From contig NZ_BMIR01000013.1 in the NCBI RefSeq assembly GCF_014642655.1, forward strand, positions 33,572 through 97,571: a stretch of 64,000 bases of DNA, given 5' to 3'. The position numbers and the translations under genes are program-made. The notes beneath the pieces are model-generated. The model worked only from the letters and a program-made list of their open reading frames with translations, was not told where the DNA came from and ran no database searches. Position 1 is the first letter of the stretch. Each line of letters opens with the position of its first letter. The DNA comes from Pullulanibacillus camelliae (lineage in GTDB: Bacteria; Bacillota; Bacilli; Bacillales; Sporolactobacillaceae). Shown here one piece after another: positions 52,374-64,000 of this stretch.

Positions 52374-53720
52374 TTAAATGACTTGTTGCTGATGCGCTTC
52401 ATCCATAACTCTGACAAATTGCCCTTTGCTGTAGGGATACCCTGCTTGGGTAATTTTCACACGGACAAGCTGCCCTTCCATTTCTGGACGCGCAGGGAAC
52501 CGCACTTTCAGATAATTATCTGTATAGCCCACCCATTCACCTGTTGTTTCATCTTTTTTGAAGGGCTCTTCCGGAATCACTTCAAGCACTTCATTTTCAT
52601 ATTTGGACGCATATTCTTTCGCTAACTGATTGGATAAAGAAATGAGCTTGCGAACGCGCTCATGCTTCACCTCATCTGAAATTTGATGATCCATCCGCGC
52701 CGCTGGAGTCCCCGTTCGTTGAGAATATGGGAAAACATGAAGCTCAGCAAATTTAAGCTCACGAATAAAGTCATAGGTTTCCTGAAACTCTTCTTCGGTT
52801 TCTCCTGGAAAACCGACAATCACATCTGAAGTTAAAGCAAAATCAGGCAACGCCTTTTTCAATTGCTTAATTTTCTCCGCATAAAAGGCAGTGGTATACT
52901 TTCTGCGCATTCTCTTTAATACCGTATCAGAACCCGATTGTAATGGAATATGAAGATGACGGGCAATCACTTTAGATTGATTAATGACTTCAACGACTTC
53001 ATCAGTCACTTGACTCGCCTCAATAGAAGAAATGCGCAAGCGTTTTAAGCCATGGACCTTTGCTTCGAGATCTCTTAAAAGCTGGGCAAAGTTATAGTCC
53101 TTCATATCTTCACCATAGCCTGCTGTATGGATCCCTGTAAGAACAATTTCTTTATAACCGGCATCAACGAGTTTCTGTGCTTGCTCAAGCACAGCTTCGG
53201 GCTTGCGAGAGCGCAAGAGACCTCGTGCCCATGGGATGATGCAAAAAGTACAGAAGTTATTGCAGCCCTCTTGTATCTTAAGGGAGGCACGGGTGCGGTC
53301 TGTAAAAGCTGGCACCTCTAATTCTTCATAGACCTTTGCCTTCATAATGTTCGAAACCCCATTAATGGGTTCACGTTCTCTTTGGTATTCTTCAATGTAA
53401 CCGAGCATCTTTTCACGATCCTGCGTCCCTACAACAATATCAACGCCTGGAATCGCCATGACTTCCGCTGGCGATGTCTGCGCATAGCATCCTGTGACAC
53501 AGATGACCGCATTTGGATTTTTTCTAATCGCCCGGCGAATGACTTGACGACTTTTCTTATCTCCTGTATTCGTTACAGTACATGTATTAATCACATAGAC
53601 ATCGGCCGTGGTTTCAAAATCTTTTCTTTCATAGCCATTGGTTTGAAACAGCTGCCAAATGGCTTCTGTCTCATAATGATTGACCTTACAGCCAAGTGTA
53701 TGAAAGGCAACAGATGGCAT
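52374..53720 (-). CDS. mtaB: tRNA threonylcarbamoyladenosine methylthiotransferase MtaB
   Basis: This 448-residue radical-SAM enzyme adds a methylthio group to t6A37 of tRNAs reading ANN codons. It has the N-terminal MTTase domain with three cluster cysteines (LGCKVNHYE, NTCTVTN, GCYAQ), the radical-SAM motif CNNFCTFC and a C-terminal TRAM domain. It is last in the hrcA operon, 1 nt after rsmE. Confidence 0.95.
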   Translation of the reverse strand: MPSVAFHTLGCKVNHYETEAIWQLFQTNGYERKDFETTADVYVINTCTVTNTGDKKSRQVIRRAIRKNPNAVICVTGCYAQTSPAEVMAIPGVDIVVGTQDREKMLGYIEEYQREREPINGVSNIMKAKVYEELEVPAFTDRTRASLKIQEGCNNFCTFCIIPWARGLLRSRKPEAVLEQAQKLVDAGYKEIVLTGIHTAGYGEDMKDYNFAQLLRDLEAKVHGLKRLRISSIEASQVTDEVVEVINQSKVIARHLHIPLQSGSDTVLKRMRRKYTTAFYAEKIKQLKKALPDFALTSDVIVGFPGETEEEFQETYDFIRELKFAELHVFPYSQRTGTPAARMDHQISDEVKHERVRKLISLSNQLAKEYASKYENEVLEVIPEEPFKKDETTGEWVGYTDNYLKVRFPARPEMEGQLVRVKITQAGYPYSKGQFVRVMDEAHQQQVI

Positions 53721-53721
53721 G

Positions 53722-54492
53722 TCATTTCACCTCTTTTAGAAGTTCAAAATAAAATGATAGAGTGGATAATAAATACAGTGGTGCAGTTTCCGCGCGTAAA
53801 ATGCGCTTACCTAGTCCACAGGAAACAAACCCATGCTCCAAAAAAGCAGCTATTTCAGCCTCGGATAATCCGCCTTCAGGGCCAATAACCGCCAATACAG
53901 TAGCCCCTTTTGGCATTGTATCGAGCAGCTTAGGCAGGCCACTTTGATTGCCTTGTTTGGCTTCTTCTTCATAGGCAACAAGACAATAATCAAAGCCGTT
54001 GCTTTCGTTGAGGATCTCTTGAAGGGTCTTTGGCGCCTGAACAGCCGGAATCGTCATGCGATGGGATTGTTCAGCGGCTTCCTTAGCAATCTTTTCAAGT
54101 CGCTGACGCTTGCGTTCAATTTTAGATGACCCTTCCCATTTTACCACAGAGCGTTCAGCTACATAAGGAATAAAGCTTCTTGCTCCAAGCTCTGTTCCTT
54201 TTTGGACAATCCAATCAAGCTTGTCCCCTTTCACAAGTCCCTGCGCAATGGTCACCTGAACAGGTAACTCCGTATCCGCAGTTAATTGCTCGACAATCTC
54301 CGCCGTGACAGTTTTCTCTTGCTCGGCTATGGCCGTAATTTGGCAGTCATAAGCCCTCTGCTCTTGATCACATACGATGATGTGATCGGAAGGCAGCATA
54401 CGCATCACTTTATAGATATGGTAAGCATCGTCTCCAACGATCTTAACGCAGTTTTCATTTATATTTCTATCAGGAACAAAATAGCGTTGCAT
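53722..54492 (-). CDS. rsmE: 16S rRNA m3U1498 methyltransferase RsmE
   Basis: This 256-residue SPOUT methyltransferase has an N-terminal PUA-like part and the knot motif VLAVIGPEGGLSEAEI, with GLGKRILRAETAPLY. The ATG at 54492 follows AAGGAG by 6 nt; the frame extends to 54540 within prmA. Confidence 0.94.
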   Translation of the reverse strand: MQRYFVPDRNINENCVKIVGDDAYHIYKVMRMLPSDHIIVCDQEQRAYDCQITAIAEQEKTVTAEIVEQLTADTELPVQVTIAQGLVKGDKLDWIVQKGTELGARSFIPYVAERSVVKWEGSSKIERKRQRLEKIAKEAAEQSHRMTIPAVQAPKTLQEILNESNGFDYCLVAYEEEAKQGNQSGLPKLLDTMPKGATVLAVIGPEGGLSEAEIAAFLEHGFVSCGLGKRILRAETAPLYLLSTLSFYFELLKEVK

Positions 54493-54502
54493 GAGACTCT
54501 CC

Positions 54503-55441
54503 TTACCGTTTACAGGCGACGACAGCCACCCATTCTTCATCCTGAACGGTTTTCTCTATAGTAAAGCCATCTGCCAGTAAGGCCTTTTCTACTTCAGGAT
54601 ATTTGCGCTTGATAATACCAGAGCCAATGAAATAACCACCTGGTTTAAGCAGGGCGAAGGCATCATGGGTAAACTTTAAAATAATCTCTGCTAAAATATT
54701 AGCAACAATCACATCATAATTTCCTTCCAAGCCTTTTACAAGATCGTTTTGCTGGAGAGAGACTTGCTGCTGTACACTATTTTGCTTAACATTTTCCTTG
54801 GCCACACGAATCGCTACATCATCCAAATCAACAGCTTTGACTTTACTTGCTCCTAGTTTCGCCGCAGCAATGCTCAATACCCCAGAGCCTGTACCAACAT
54901 CTAGCACCTTATCACCAGGTTCTAAATAGTTTTCTAGCATGTCTAGGCAGAGTACCGTTGTGGGGTGTGTCCCTGTACCAAAAGCCATACCTGGATCCAA
55001 TTCGATGATCAGTTCATCTGGACTTTCAGGCTGATACACTTCCCAGGTTGGACTGATCGTTAAACGCTTTGTAATGCGTGTTGGTTTATAATATTTCTTC
55101 CATTCGTCAGCCCATTCCTCTTCACTGACCTCGCTCAGAGTGACACTATGGGCACCGGTATCAATCCCATGGAGTTTCAACTCATTGATGGCACCTTTAA
55201 TCTGATCGACCTTAGCAACAAGCCCCTCATTTACTGGTAAATATGCCTTGATATTCACACCATGCTCAGGGTAGTCTTCAGGGTCAAGTTCATAAATTTC
55301 CCCGTATTCATCGTTCCAGTCCTTGATCAGATCCTCTTGATCTTCTATAACGACCCCACCAGCACCGGCTTCATGCAATATATTAGAAATTGCCTCAACG
55401 GCATCCCGTGTTGAATGAATGGCAATCTCAGACCATTTCAT
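54503..55441 (-). CDS. prmA: Ribosomal protein L11 methyltransferase PrmA
   Basis: This 312-residue enzyme trimethylates L11. It has an N-terminal L11-binding domain and a SAM domain with motif I VLDVGTGSGVLSIAA, KAVDLDDVA and DVIVANILAEI. The ATG at 55441 fits the family N terminus (MKWSEIAIHST); the frame extends to 55480. Confidence 0.95.
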   Translation of the reverse strand: MKWSEIAIHSTRDAVEAISNILHEAGAGGVVIEDQEDLIKDWNDEYGEIYELDPEDYPEHGVNIKAYLPVNEGLVAKVDQIKGAINELKLHGIDTGAHSVTLSEVSEEEWADEWKKYYKPTRITKRLTISPTWEVYQPESPDELIIELDPGMAFGTGTHPTTVLCLDMLENYLEPGDKVLDVGTGSGVLSIAAAKLGASKVKAVDLDDVAIRVAKENVKQNSVQQQVSLQQNDLVKGLEGNYDVIVANILAEIILKFTHDAFALLKPGGYFIGSGIIKRKYPEVEKALLADGFTIEKTVQDEEWVAVVACKR

Positions 55442-55460
55442 TGACTCTTCCACTCCATTT

Positions 55461-56594
55461 CTAGTCAGCCTTAAAGGCACGCTTCACTTTCGAAAAAAAG
55501 TTTTCATTGTGGATTTCTGTCAGCGGTGTACCACTTATGTCTGCTAATTCTCGGAATAATTCCCTTTCTCTATCTGACAGTTGTTTAGGTGTAACAACAT
55601 TCACAGTGACATGCTGATCTCCTTGGCCGTAGCCACGCACATTTTTTATGCCTTTTCCCTTTAAACGGAAATGCGTTCCTGTTTGAGTACCTGCTGGAAT
55701 TTTTAATTTAACTTTTCCATAAAGCGTCGGTACCTCAATCTCATCTCCTAAAGCAACTTGAGCAAAGCTCAATGGGACAGTACAAAAGACATCATCGCCA
55801 TCTCGTTCAAAAAACTTATGCGGCTTTATGTGAAAGACGACAAACAAATCCCCTGCCGGTCCCCCATTGCTTCCCGCTTCGCCTTGCCCTGATAAACGAA
55901 TCTGCTGACCTTCATCAACACCCGCAGGAACTTTAACGTGAATGGTTTTATTCGTTTTGACTTTTCCATCGCCACCACAGGTGTTACATTTTTCTTTAAT
56001 GATTTTACCTGTTCCTTGGCAATAATGACATACACGACGGTTGACAATCCGACCAAACGGGGTGTTTTGTTCAACATTAAGCTGACCTGAGCCTCCACAA
56101 TGGGAGCAGGTTTCTGGGTGGGTTCCTGGCTTTGCTCCACTTCCATGACAGGTCTCACAAGTTTCTTCTCTTGGAATTTTAATATCTGTCTCTTTCCCAA
56201 AGGCGGCTTCTTCAAATTCCAATGTCATCGTATACTGTAAATCCGCACCTTGTCGCGGAGCATTGGGATCACGCCGACGTGATGACCCACCACCAAAAAA
56301 CATATCAAAAATATCTCCGAATCCACCAAAGTCCGCACCATCAAAGCCTTGGCCCCCTCCAAAACCTTGATTAGGATCCGTATGACCAAATTGATCATAA
56401 TGCGCTCTTTTTTGATCGTTATTTAAGGTTTCATAAGCTTCTTTTACTTCCTTAAATTTATCAGTAGCTTGAGGATCATCTTTATTGACATCGGGATGAT
56501 ACTTTCGGGCAAGTTTTCGATACGCCTTTTTTATGTCTTCCTTGGAAGCATTTTTATCAATACCAAGTACTTCATAATAATCTCGCTTGCTCAT
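55461..56594 (-). CDS. dnaJ: Chaperone DnaJ (Hsp40)
   Basis: This 377-residue type I J protein has the J domain with HPD (KYHPDVN), a Gly/Phe-rich linker, four CxxCxGxG zinc repeats ([32 protein letters not shown]) and the C-terminal substrate-binding domain. It stimulates DnaK ATPase. The ATG at 56594 follows GGGAG by 8 nt. Confidence 0.97.
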   Translation of the reverse strand: MSKRDYYEVLGIDKNASKEDIKKAYRKLARKYHPDVNKDDPQATDKFKEVKEAYETLNNDQKRAHYDQFGHTDPNQGFGGGQGFDGADFGGFGDIFDMFFGGGSSRRRDPNAPRQGADLQYTMTLEFEEAAFGKETDIKIPREETCETCHGSGAKPGTHPETCSHCGGSGQLNVEQNTPFGRIVNRRVCHYCQGTGKIIKEKCNTCGGDGKVKTNKTIHVKVPAGVDEGQQIRLSGQGEAGSNGGPAGDLFVVFHIKPHKFFERDGDDVFCTVPLSFAQVALGDEIEVPTLYGKVKLKIPAGTQTGTHFRLKGKGIKNVRGYGQGDQHVTVNVVTPKQLSDRERELFRELADISGTPLTEIHNENFFSKVKRAFKAD

Positions 56595-56681
56595 TTTATT
56601 CACTCCCGGTTATATCTTCACATAAGGTTAATCATATCATCTCTCGCCATAAATGCGCAACTTGCATTCACTTGACATAGA

Positions 56682-56721
56682 GTAAAAAAGTCAAAGCCAA
56701 GCGAGGCCCGGCTTTGACTTT
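56682..56721 (-). terminator. Terminator-like hairpin between dnaK and dnaJ
   Basis: On the minus strand AAAGTCAAAGCC and GGCTTTGACTTT form a 12-bp stem followed by TTTTTAC. It would end part of the transcripts after dnaK or act as a processing/stability element, lowering dnaJ expression. Confidence 0.75.
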
Positions 56722-56773
56722 AAAGAATGTATCGAACGGTTGGTCATTCAACCTCATTACCGTCTACTCTTAT

Positions 56774-58624
<1,851 letters not shown>

Positions 58625-58770
58625 CTAGAGTTCAATTAAAAAGTTTTTTGTAAATACATATACTGCTTAAATCTAGCGCCCTAATCACTTTTCTTCTTAA
58701 AAGTGAAAAGAGTATCTTTTTAACGTAGCCTCTTACACATATTGGGGTACTAAGGGTTTAGCTCCTTGCC

Positions 58771-59382
58771 TTACGCCCGTACCTTCACCATAGCTGGACG
58801 AAGGACTCGTCCGTTTAGCTTAAAGCCTTTTTGTAAGACCTCAGTTACCGTATTGGGCTCATGATCGCTCTCTTCATCTTGCATAACTGCTTGATGATCA
58901 TTGGGATCAAATGGCTGATGAAGCGGTTCAATCGCTTCAACACCCTCTTTTTCCAAAGCGCTCATAAACTGTTTAAAAACCATTTCCACACCTTGTTTAA
59001 ACGCTTTGGTTTCTTCAGATTCCGCTTCGCTTTGCAGAGCCCTAGAGAACGTATCTGCAATTGGCAATAGATTTTCTACAAGCTCTTGCGCACGAAATTG
59101 ACGATCTCTCGCCTTCTCTTCGCGGCTCCGCCTTCTAAAGTTATCATAATCCGCTTGTACACGAAGCAGCTTATTATTCAAATCTTCCTTCTCTGCCTCA
59201 AGCCTCTTGATTTTTTCTTCAAGCTCTTCAACCGTAACAGTTGACTCTTGATCCTCTTTTTCATTATGTACATCCACTTCTGCTTGATCCTCTTGATCAT
59301 GAGAAGCTTCATTGTTCACTTCGTTTTCAACTTTCTCATTTTCCACTTCTTCAGTTGCTTGTTGTGCATCCTTTTCCGTCAT
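58771..59382 (-). CDS. grpE: Nucleotide exchange factor GrpE
   Basis: This 203-residue dimeric exchange factor for DnaK has an acidic N-terminal tail, a long coiled coil (about 60-110) and a C-terminal beta domain with LNGRVLRPAMVKV. The ATG at 59382 follows AGGTG by 6 nt; the frame extends to 59466. Confidence 0.96.
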   Translation of the reverse strand: MTEKDAQQATEEVENEKVENEVNNEASHDQEDQAEVDVHNEKEDQESTVTVEELEEKIKRLEAEKEDLNNKLLRVQADYDNFRRRSREEKARDRQFRAQELVENLLPIADTFSRALQSEAESEETKAFKQGVEMVFKQFMSALEKEGVEAIEPLHQPFDPNDHQAVMQDEESDHEPNTVTEVLQKGFKLNGRVLRPAMVKVRA

Positions 59383-59550
59383 GATTGTCACCTCCATACC
59401 ATCGTTACAATTGATTACATGGGAAAACAACATCCACATAATCCACGTTTGTGGATGCTGCTTCACCCATGTTTAATGAAACGCCATTGCCGGCAGTAAG
59501 TGAAGAAACCTCTTCTACTTAAAAATACACTATTATCTACACTATAACCC

Positions 59551-60591
59551 CTATGAGTATCCTTGATACCGGAGAGTTAATGATTTGGATAAGCTTTTTG
59601 AAACGACATCCAACAGCGTGATGACTTTTGGATAGGTCATGCGTGTTGGTCCAATGACCGCAACAGTCCCTATATGTTCATCACCAATGGAATAAGAAGC
59701 TGTAATCACACTACAATCCTTGATTTCATTCAAATGATTTTCTTGCCCTATTCTTATTTGAATGCCTGGCTTATTATCCACTGGTTTTAAAAGATCGTGA
59801 ACGATTTCTTTACTCTCTAGAACATTGAGTAACGGCAACACTTTATTGATATCTTTAAATTCAGGCTGAGAGAGAATATTTGTCTTACCACCAAAATAGA
59901 TCTGATCAAACGGGTGGTATTCTAACGCCACATTGAGCATTTTAATCACCTGTTTGTGATGAGAAAGATTTTGGCGAAGGACGGCTTTTAATTCACGATC
60001 AATGGCTGATGTCACCTTATATAAAGGCGTACCTTTTAGCCGGATATTAATGATATTGACCAGCTTTTCAACCTCTTCTGCCTTAATCCCTTTAGGGAGT
60101 GTCACTGTCCTGTTCTCAACATGTCCAGTATTAGTAATGATGATCAAAACAGCGACGTCCTCACTTAACCGGATGATTTGGATGTGCTTCAGCTTGGTTT
60201 CCAAAAGCTCCGGTCCCAATACTATAGAGGTATAGTGAGTAAAATCAGATAAGATATCAGCTGTTTCCTGGATCAATTTTTCCAGTTCATAATACTGATC
60301 ATGAAAAGCGCGTTTGATATTCACCATCTCTTGATGTGACAACATCACAGGTGATAACAAATGATCGACATAAAAGCGGTAGCCCTTTTCAGAAGGAACG
60401 CGTCCTGAAGAGCTGTGTGGCTTCTCCAAATAACCGAGTTCCTCCATATCCGCAAGTTCATTGCGAATGGTTGCTGAGCTATATTGAACATCATCACGTT
60501 TGGATATCGCTCTTGACCCAATGGGTTCAGCAAAGCGAATATAATCGTTAACAAGAAGCTTAAACAAAAATAATTGGCGTTCTGTTAACAT
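59551..60591 (-). CDS. hrcA: Heat-inducible transcription repressor HrcA
   Basis: This 346-residue repressor has an N-terminal winged helix (YSSATIRNELADMEELGYLE) followed by GAF-like and dimerisation parts. It binds CIRCE with help from GroEL. The ATG at 60591 follows AGGTG by 7 nt. The operator lies 15 nt upstream, so HrcA represses its own operon. Confidence 0.97.
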   Translation of the reverse strand: MLTERQLFLFKLLVNDYIRFAEPIGSRAISKRDDVQYSSATIRNELADMEELGYLEKPHSSSGRVPSEKGYRFYVDHLLSPVMLSHQEMVNIKRAFHDQYYELEKLIQETADILSDFTHYTSIVLGPELLETKLKHIQIIRLSEDVAVLIIITNTGHVENRTVTLPKGIKAEEVEKLVNIINIRLKGTPLYKVTSAIDRELKAVLRQNLSHHKQVIKMLNVALEYHPFDQIYFGGKTNILSQPEFKDINKVLPLLNVLESKEIVHDLLKPVDNKPGIQIRIGQENHLNEIKDCSVITASYSIGDEHIGTVAVIGPTRMTYPKVITLLDVVSKSLSKSLTLRYQGYS

Positions 60592-60606
60592 CACCAATCA
60601 CCTCTG

Positions 60607-60633
60607 TTAGCACTCTATGATGCTGAGTGCTAA
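60607..60633. promoter_or_regulatory. CIRCE operator
   Basis: TTAGCACTC, 9 nt, GAGTGCTAA is a perfect CIRCE inverted repeat between the hrcA promoter and start. Confidence 0.97.
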
Positions 60634-60644
60634 TTCTATTCTAA

Positions 60645-60673
60645 AATTTATCAATGTTTGTCGAGTTTGTCAA
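60645..60673 (-). promoter_or_regulatory. Sigma-A promoter of the hrcA operon
   Basis: On the minus strand TTGACA and TAAATT are separated by 17 nt, just upstream of CIRCE. The -35 begins only 5 nt past the hemW stop codon. Confidence 0.7.
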
Positions 60674-60677
60674 TGAA

Positions 60678-61814
60678 TTAGGCTAAGAATGCCTCAAATA
60701 CTTCATTTCCTAGAAAAATGCCCTGTCGACTCAGGCGAAGCCAATCATCCTTTTCTACTAACAAGCCTTTAGCAACGAGATCATCAATTGTCTCTCTATA
60801 ATACTGATCGATAGGGTGATGAAATTTCTCCAAAAAGTGTTGCTTATTCACCCCTGCAATTTTCCGCAATCCTAAGAACATTTCTTCTTCGATTTTCTCT
60901 TGAGCGGTCACAGGATGACTTTCGATCCGAGCATGGCCTTGTTCCGCGATTCGCTGCATATATCCTTTCACAGCACGGGCATTCACTACTCTATTCCCGT
61001 GAATATAGCCATGTGCCCCTGCACCAAAACCGTAATATTCCTCATTGTTCCAGTAAATCAAGTTATGCTGACTCTCATAACCAGGAATGGCAAAATTGCT
61101 GATCTCATATTGCCGAATCCCATGCTGGCCCAAAAAATCAATAAGATATTCATACATATCGGCTTCAATATCCTGACCGGGTAAGGTCAGCTTTCCTTTT
61201 CTTAACCGATTGTAAAAAATCGTTCTAGGCTCGATTTGTAAAGAGTAAATAGATACATGCTGCGGCTGGATAGCTAATATCTCATCCAAAGATGCCTCTA
61301 ATTGTTGCTTAGTCTGACCCGGCAGCCCAAACATAAGATCAATCGAGAGATTGTCAAACCCATACCGTTTTGCCAGACTGATGGCTTCAATAGCTGATTG
61401 CCGCGTGTGCTTGCGACCGATTTCCTGAAGCAAACGATCATCAAAGGTTTGCACACCAATGCTTAAGCGATTCACACTCGCACGCTTCATAGCTTCCAGC
61501 TTTGAGGCATTGAGATTTTCTGGATTGATTTCTATTGTAAATTCCTTCGTATGATCTTCTTGAAAAAGACGGCTATGCACACTATTCATTAAGAATGTAA
61601 ATGCTTCATCGTCCAAAGCTGTAGGCGTTCCCCCGCCAATGAACAGCGTTTCCGGCCTCGAGAATGGGGCGTGTGATGTTGCCTCTGCCATTTCATTATC
61701 AAGTGCCTTAAGGTAAGCCGTGATAGGCTGGTTTTTTATAAAGTATTTATTAAAATCACAATAATAACAAATATGCTCACAAAAAGGAATGTGTACATAC
61801 GCACCTTTAATCAT
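60678..61814 (-). CDS. hemW: Radical SAM haem chaperone HemW (HemN-like)
   Basis: This 378-residue protein has the radical-SAM motif CEHICYYCDF and GGGTPTAL. It lacks an oxygen-independent coproporphyrinogen oxidase N-terminal extension, so it fits HemW, a haem-trafficking protein, better than HemN. The ATG at 61814 follows GGAAGG by 6 nt. It lies between lepA and hrcA as in B. subtilis. Confidence 0.9.
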   Translation of the reverse strand: MIKGAYVHIPFCEHICYYCDFNKYFIKNQPITAYLKALDNEMAEATSHAPFSRPETLFIGGGTPTALDDEAFTFLMNSVHSRLFQEDHTKEFTIEINPENLNASKLEAMKRASVNRLSIGVQTFDDRLLQEIGRKHTRQSAIEAISLAKRYGFDNLSIDLMFGLPGQTKQQLEASLDEILAIQPQHVSIYSLQIEPRTIFYNRLRKGKLTLPGQDIEADMYEYLIDFLGQHGIRQYEISNFAIPGYESQHNLIYWNNEEYYGFGAGAHGYIHGNRVVNARAVKGYMQRIAEQGHARIESHPVTAQEKIEEEMFLGLRKIAGVNKQHFLEKFHHPIDQYYRETIDDLVAKGLLVEKDDWLRLSRQGIFLGNEVFEAFLA

Positions 61815-61990
61815 AAATAGCCTTCCTTTATTCAAACCACTTGGCTTGCACTAATTGCCCTAAGTCACTCCCTAAGGATTGGTGCTACCAAGCACTAAGG
61901 TAATATTAAGTCTTAATTCTTCTTTAGAACAGTAAAGCTCATGTCCAGGCCTATTGATCAAATGGATTTATGATAAGAAAAAATGAACGA

Positions 61991-63820
61991 TTAAGAATTC
62001 GTCGTGTCGTCTAAACGCAATACCGCCATGAAAGCCTCTTGAGGGACTTCTACTCGTCCGACAGTTTTCATGCGTTTTTTACCCTCTTTTTGCTTCTCTA
62101 GCAATTTTCTCTTCCGCGAGATATCACCGCCATAGCATTTGGCCAACACATTTTTTCTAAGGGCTTTAATCGTAGAACGTGCAATGATTTTTTGCCCAAG
62201 TGCTGCTTGAATCGGTACTTCAAACTGCTGACGTGGGATCAACTCTTTTAGTTTTTCGACAATCGCTTTGCCGCGGGCATAAGCAAAATCACGGTGAACG
62301 ATAATTGATAATGCATCAATTTTCTCGCCATTCAATAATATATCCATCTTAACGAGCTTGGAGGGTTTGTACCCTAACAACTCATAATCTAAAGAAGCAT
62401 ACCCTTTAGTATTGGATTTTAAGTGGTCAAAGAAATCATAAACAATTTCTGACAACGGGATATGATAGATAATATTCACCCGATTTTCATCTAGATAAAC
62501 CATATCAATAAATTCTCCGCGCTTGGATTGGCACAATTCCATAACCGCACCAACGTAATCATTAGGCGTCATGACAGACGCTTTAACATAGGGCTCCTCA
62601 ACCTGTTCGATCATCTTGCCTTCTGGCATTTTCGAAGGGTTATCGATTTCTTCAATCTCCCCATTGCCTAATTGCACATGATAAATAACACTTGGCGCTG
62701 TCGTAATGAGATCGATGCCAAACTCACGCTCAATGCGCTCTTGAATAATCTCCATATGCAATAGCCCCAAAAAACCGCAACGGAAGCCAAAGCCTAAAGC
62801 TTCAGAGGTCTCTGCTTCATATTGAAGAGAGGAATCATTTAATTCCAGACGTTCTAAAGCCTCACGCAAATCATTATAGTCATTTGAATCTATTGGATAG
62901 AGGCCACAAAAGACCATTGGGTTCATTCTTCGGTAGCCAGGCAAAGCCTCCGCAGTCGGATGATCAGCACTCGTAATGGTATCCCCGACCCGAGTATCAG
63001 AGACATTTTTTATTGCAGCTGTTAAAAAACCAACATCCCCCACAGTCAACTCCTCTTTATTGACAGGCTTTGGAGTGAAGACCCCGATCTCATTCACCTC
63101 GAATACTTTGCCCGTCGCCATCATTTTAATGCGATCGCCGACCTTAACGGTGCCATCGATAATTCGAATATAAGTGATGACGCCTCGATAAGGATCATAA
63201 AGAGAATCAAAAATCAAGGCTTTTAGTGGCGCATCTGGATCTCCAGTGGGCGCAGGAACTTTTTCCACTATTGCCTCTAGTACATCCTCTATGCCAATAC
63301 CCGACTTTGCTGATGTTAACACGGCATCAGAAGCATCTAATCCTATGACATCCTCTACCTCTTGTTTCACACGCTCTGGTTCAGCACTTGGCAGATCAAT
63401 TTTATTAATAACGGGAATAATTTCAAGGTCATTTTCCAAGGCCAAATAGACATTGGCAAGTGTCTGTGCTTCAATTCCCTGAGCAGCATCAACAATTAAT
63501 AAGGCACCTTCACAAGCAGCCAAACTTCGTGAGACCTCATAGCTAAAGTCGACATGTCCTGGCGTATCGATTAAATGAAAGATATATTCCTCGCCATCCT
63601 TGGCTTTATAAGTTAATTGTACTGCATTTAATTTTATAGTGATGCCGCGCTCACGTTCCAAATCCATGGCATCTAGCATTTGCGCGCGCATTTCTCGCTT
63701 TGATAGGGCACTCGTGGACTCTAAAATCCGGTCAGCCAATGTCGACTTTCCATGGTCGATATGGGCAATGATGGAAAAGTTACGAATCCTTTTTTGTCTA
63801 TTTTTACGATCTTCACTCAT
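61991..63820 (-). CDS. lepA: Elongation factor 4 (LepA)
   Basis: This 609-residue translational GTPase has G1 [10 protein letters not shown]2/G3 RGITIK and DTPGHVDF, G4 NKIDLP, EF-G-like domains and the LepA-specific C-terminal domain ([20 protein letters not shown]). It acts on stalled or mis-translocated ribosomes. The ATG at 63820 follows AGGAGG by 7 nt; the frame extends to 63838. Confidence 0.97.
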   Translation of the reverse strand: MSEDRKNRQKRIRNFSIIAHIDHGKSTLADRILESTSALSKREMRAQMLDAMDLERERGITIKLNAVQLTYKAKDGEEYIFHLIDTPGHVDFSYEVSRSLAACEGALLIVDAAQGIEAQTLANVYLALENDLEIIPVINKIDLPSAEPERVKQEVEDVIGLDASDAVLTSAKSGIGIEDVLEAIVEKVPAPTGDPDAPLKALIFDSLYDPYRGVITYIRIIDGTVKVGDRIKMMATGKVFEVNEIGVFTPKPVNKEELTVGDVGFLTAAIKNVSDTRVGDTITSADHPTAEALPGYRRMNPMVFCGLYPIDSNDYNDLREALERLELNDSSLQYEAETSEALGFGFRCGFLGLLHMEIIQERIEREFGIDLITTAPSVIYHVQLGNGEIEEIDNPSKMPEGKMIEQVEEPYVKASVMTPNDYVGAVMELCQSKRGEFIDMVYLDENRVNIIYHIPLSEIVYDFFDHLKSNTKGYASLDYELLGYKPSKLVKMDILLNGEKIDALSIIVHRDFAYARGKAIVEKLKELIPRQQFEVPIQAALGQKIIARSTIKALRKNVLAKCYGGDISRKRKLLEKQKEGKKRMKTVGRVEVPQEAFMAVLRLDDTTNS

Positions 63821-63852
63821 TGTCTTTCCTCCTGCCAATCTGCATACATCGA

Positions 63853-63881
63853 ATTATATCAATAGCCCTATCCCTTTTCAA
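63853..63881 (-). promoter_or_regulatory. Sigma-A promoter of lepA
   Basis: On the minus strand TTGAAA and TATAAT are separated by 17 nt, 33 nt upstream of lepA. Confidence 0.75.
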
Positions 63882-63927
63882 TAAAAGCCTTCATGTGGTT
63901 TGTGTCAAACTTTTCTCGGTACCCTAT

Positions 63928-64000
63928 TCATCCCAGTATTTCTGGCACTCTAAATTTGTACGCTTTTCCAGCTACCGCGCGAATGTCTTCGCTTGGTTCC
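63928..64000 (-). CDS. C-terminal end of an unidentified gene (cut by window edge)
   Basis: The minus-strand frame entering from the right edge reads EPSEDIRAVAGKAYKFRVPE and three more residues to a TGA. Only about 23 residues are visible, too few to identify. In B. subtilis spoIIP lies here, but I cannot confirm the match. Confidence 0.3.
   Translation of the reverse strand, partial: EPSEDIRAVAGKAYKFRVPEILG

Overview
The window is a low-GC Firmicutes chromosome, most likely an endospore-forming member of the Bacillales. Gene order follows the Bacillus subtilis comG/yqgZ-to-lepA region: comGA, mgsR, yqgY, yqgX, yqgT, glcK, yqgN, rpmG, pbpA, yqgE, sodA, ispG, nfo, vrrA/yqfQ, ispH, yqfO, trmK, cccA, sigA, dnaG, ppsR, ccpN, recO, era, cdd, dgkA, ybeY, pgpH, phoH, yqfD, yqfC, floA, yqeY, rpsU, nptA/yqeW, mtaB, rsmE, prmA, dnaJ, dnaK, grpE, hrcA, hemW, lepA. 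Spore genes (yqfC, yqfD, yqfQ/vrrA) and promoter sequences resembling sigma-E and sigma-K sites support a spore former. The genus cannot be decided from this stretch. Functions come from motif recognition and conserved gene order; no database search was run.

Layout. 1-403: N-terminal part of the competence ATPase ComGA. 498-1334: decayed IS1380-type element. 1640-9935: mgsR, small membrane proteins, a methyltransferase, an MBL hydrolase, a LysM/M14 peptidase, glucokinase and a DUF92 protein. 9923-12429: 5-FTHF cyclo-ligase, a GC-rich hairpin repeat, rpmG and a two-gene set ending in an MltG-N-like protein. 12663-18574: class B PBP, MFS transporter, chemoreceptor, superoxide dismutase. 18802-19439: a four-tRNA operon (Met, His, Ile-CAT, fMet) with an internal duplication. 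19697-31621: NfeD-like protein, ispG, Fur-box nitroreductase, orphan histidine kinase, nfo, vrrA, ispH, yqfO and trmK. 31759-38054: cccA, then the macromolecular synthesis operon yqxD-dnaG-sigA, then ppsR and ccpN. 38453-39622: repeats and a second IS1380-type remnant where B. subtilis carries glyQS. 39760-46150: the phoH-pgpH-ybeY-dgkA-cdd-era-yqzL-recO run. 46305-49531: yqfC-yqfD and floA-yqfB. 49964-63820: rpsU-yqeY, a thioesterase, a Na/Pi symporter, and the hrcA-grpE-dnaK-dnaJ-prmA-rsmE-mtaB heat-shock operon with a perfect CIRCE operator, then hemW and lepA.

The window is mainly conserved housekeeping DNA, and I found no convincing new multi-gene system. The best leads are regulatory and structural. 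floA and a distant NfeD-like gene both have sigma-W-type promoters, so a partner pair seems physically split but co-regulated. The nitroreductase promoter overlaps a near-consensus Fur box. yqgT has a sigma-E-like promoter. Two IS1380-type remnants keep terminal repeats and 5-bp target duplications and carry the same GC-rich hairpin block. The 5' end of the tRNA-fMet gene is duplicated inside its operon. glyQS is missing at its usual place.
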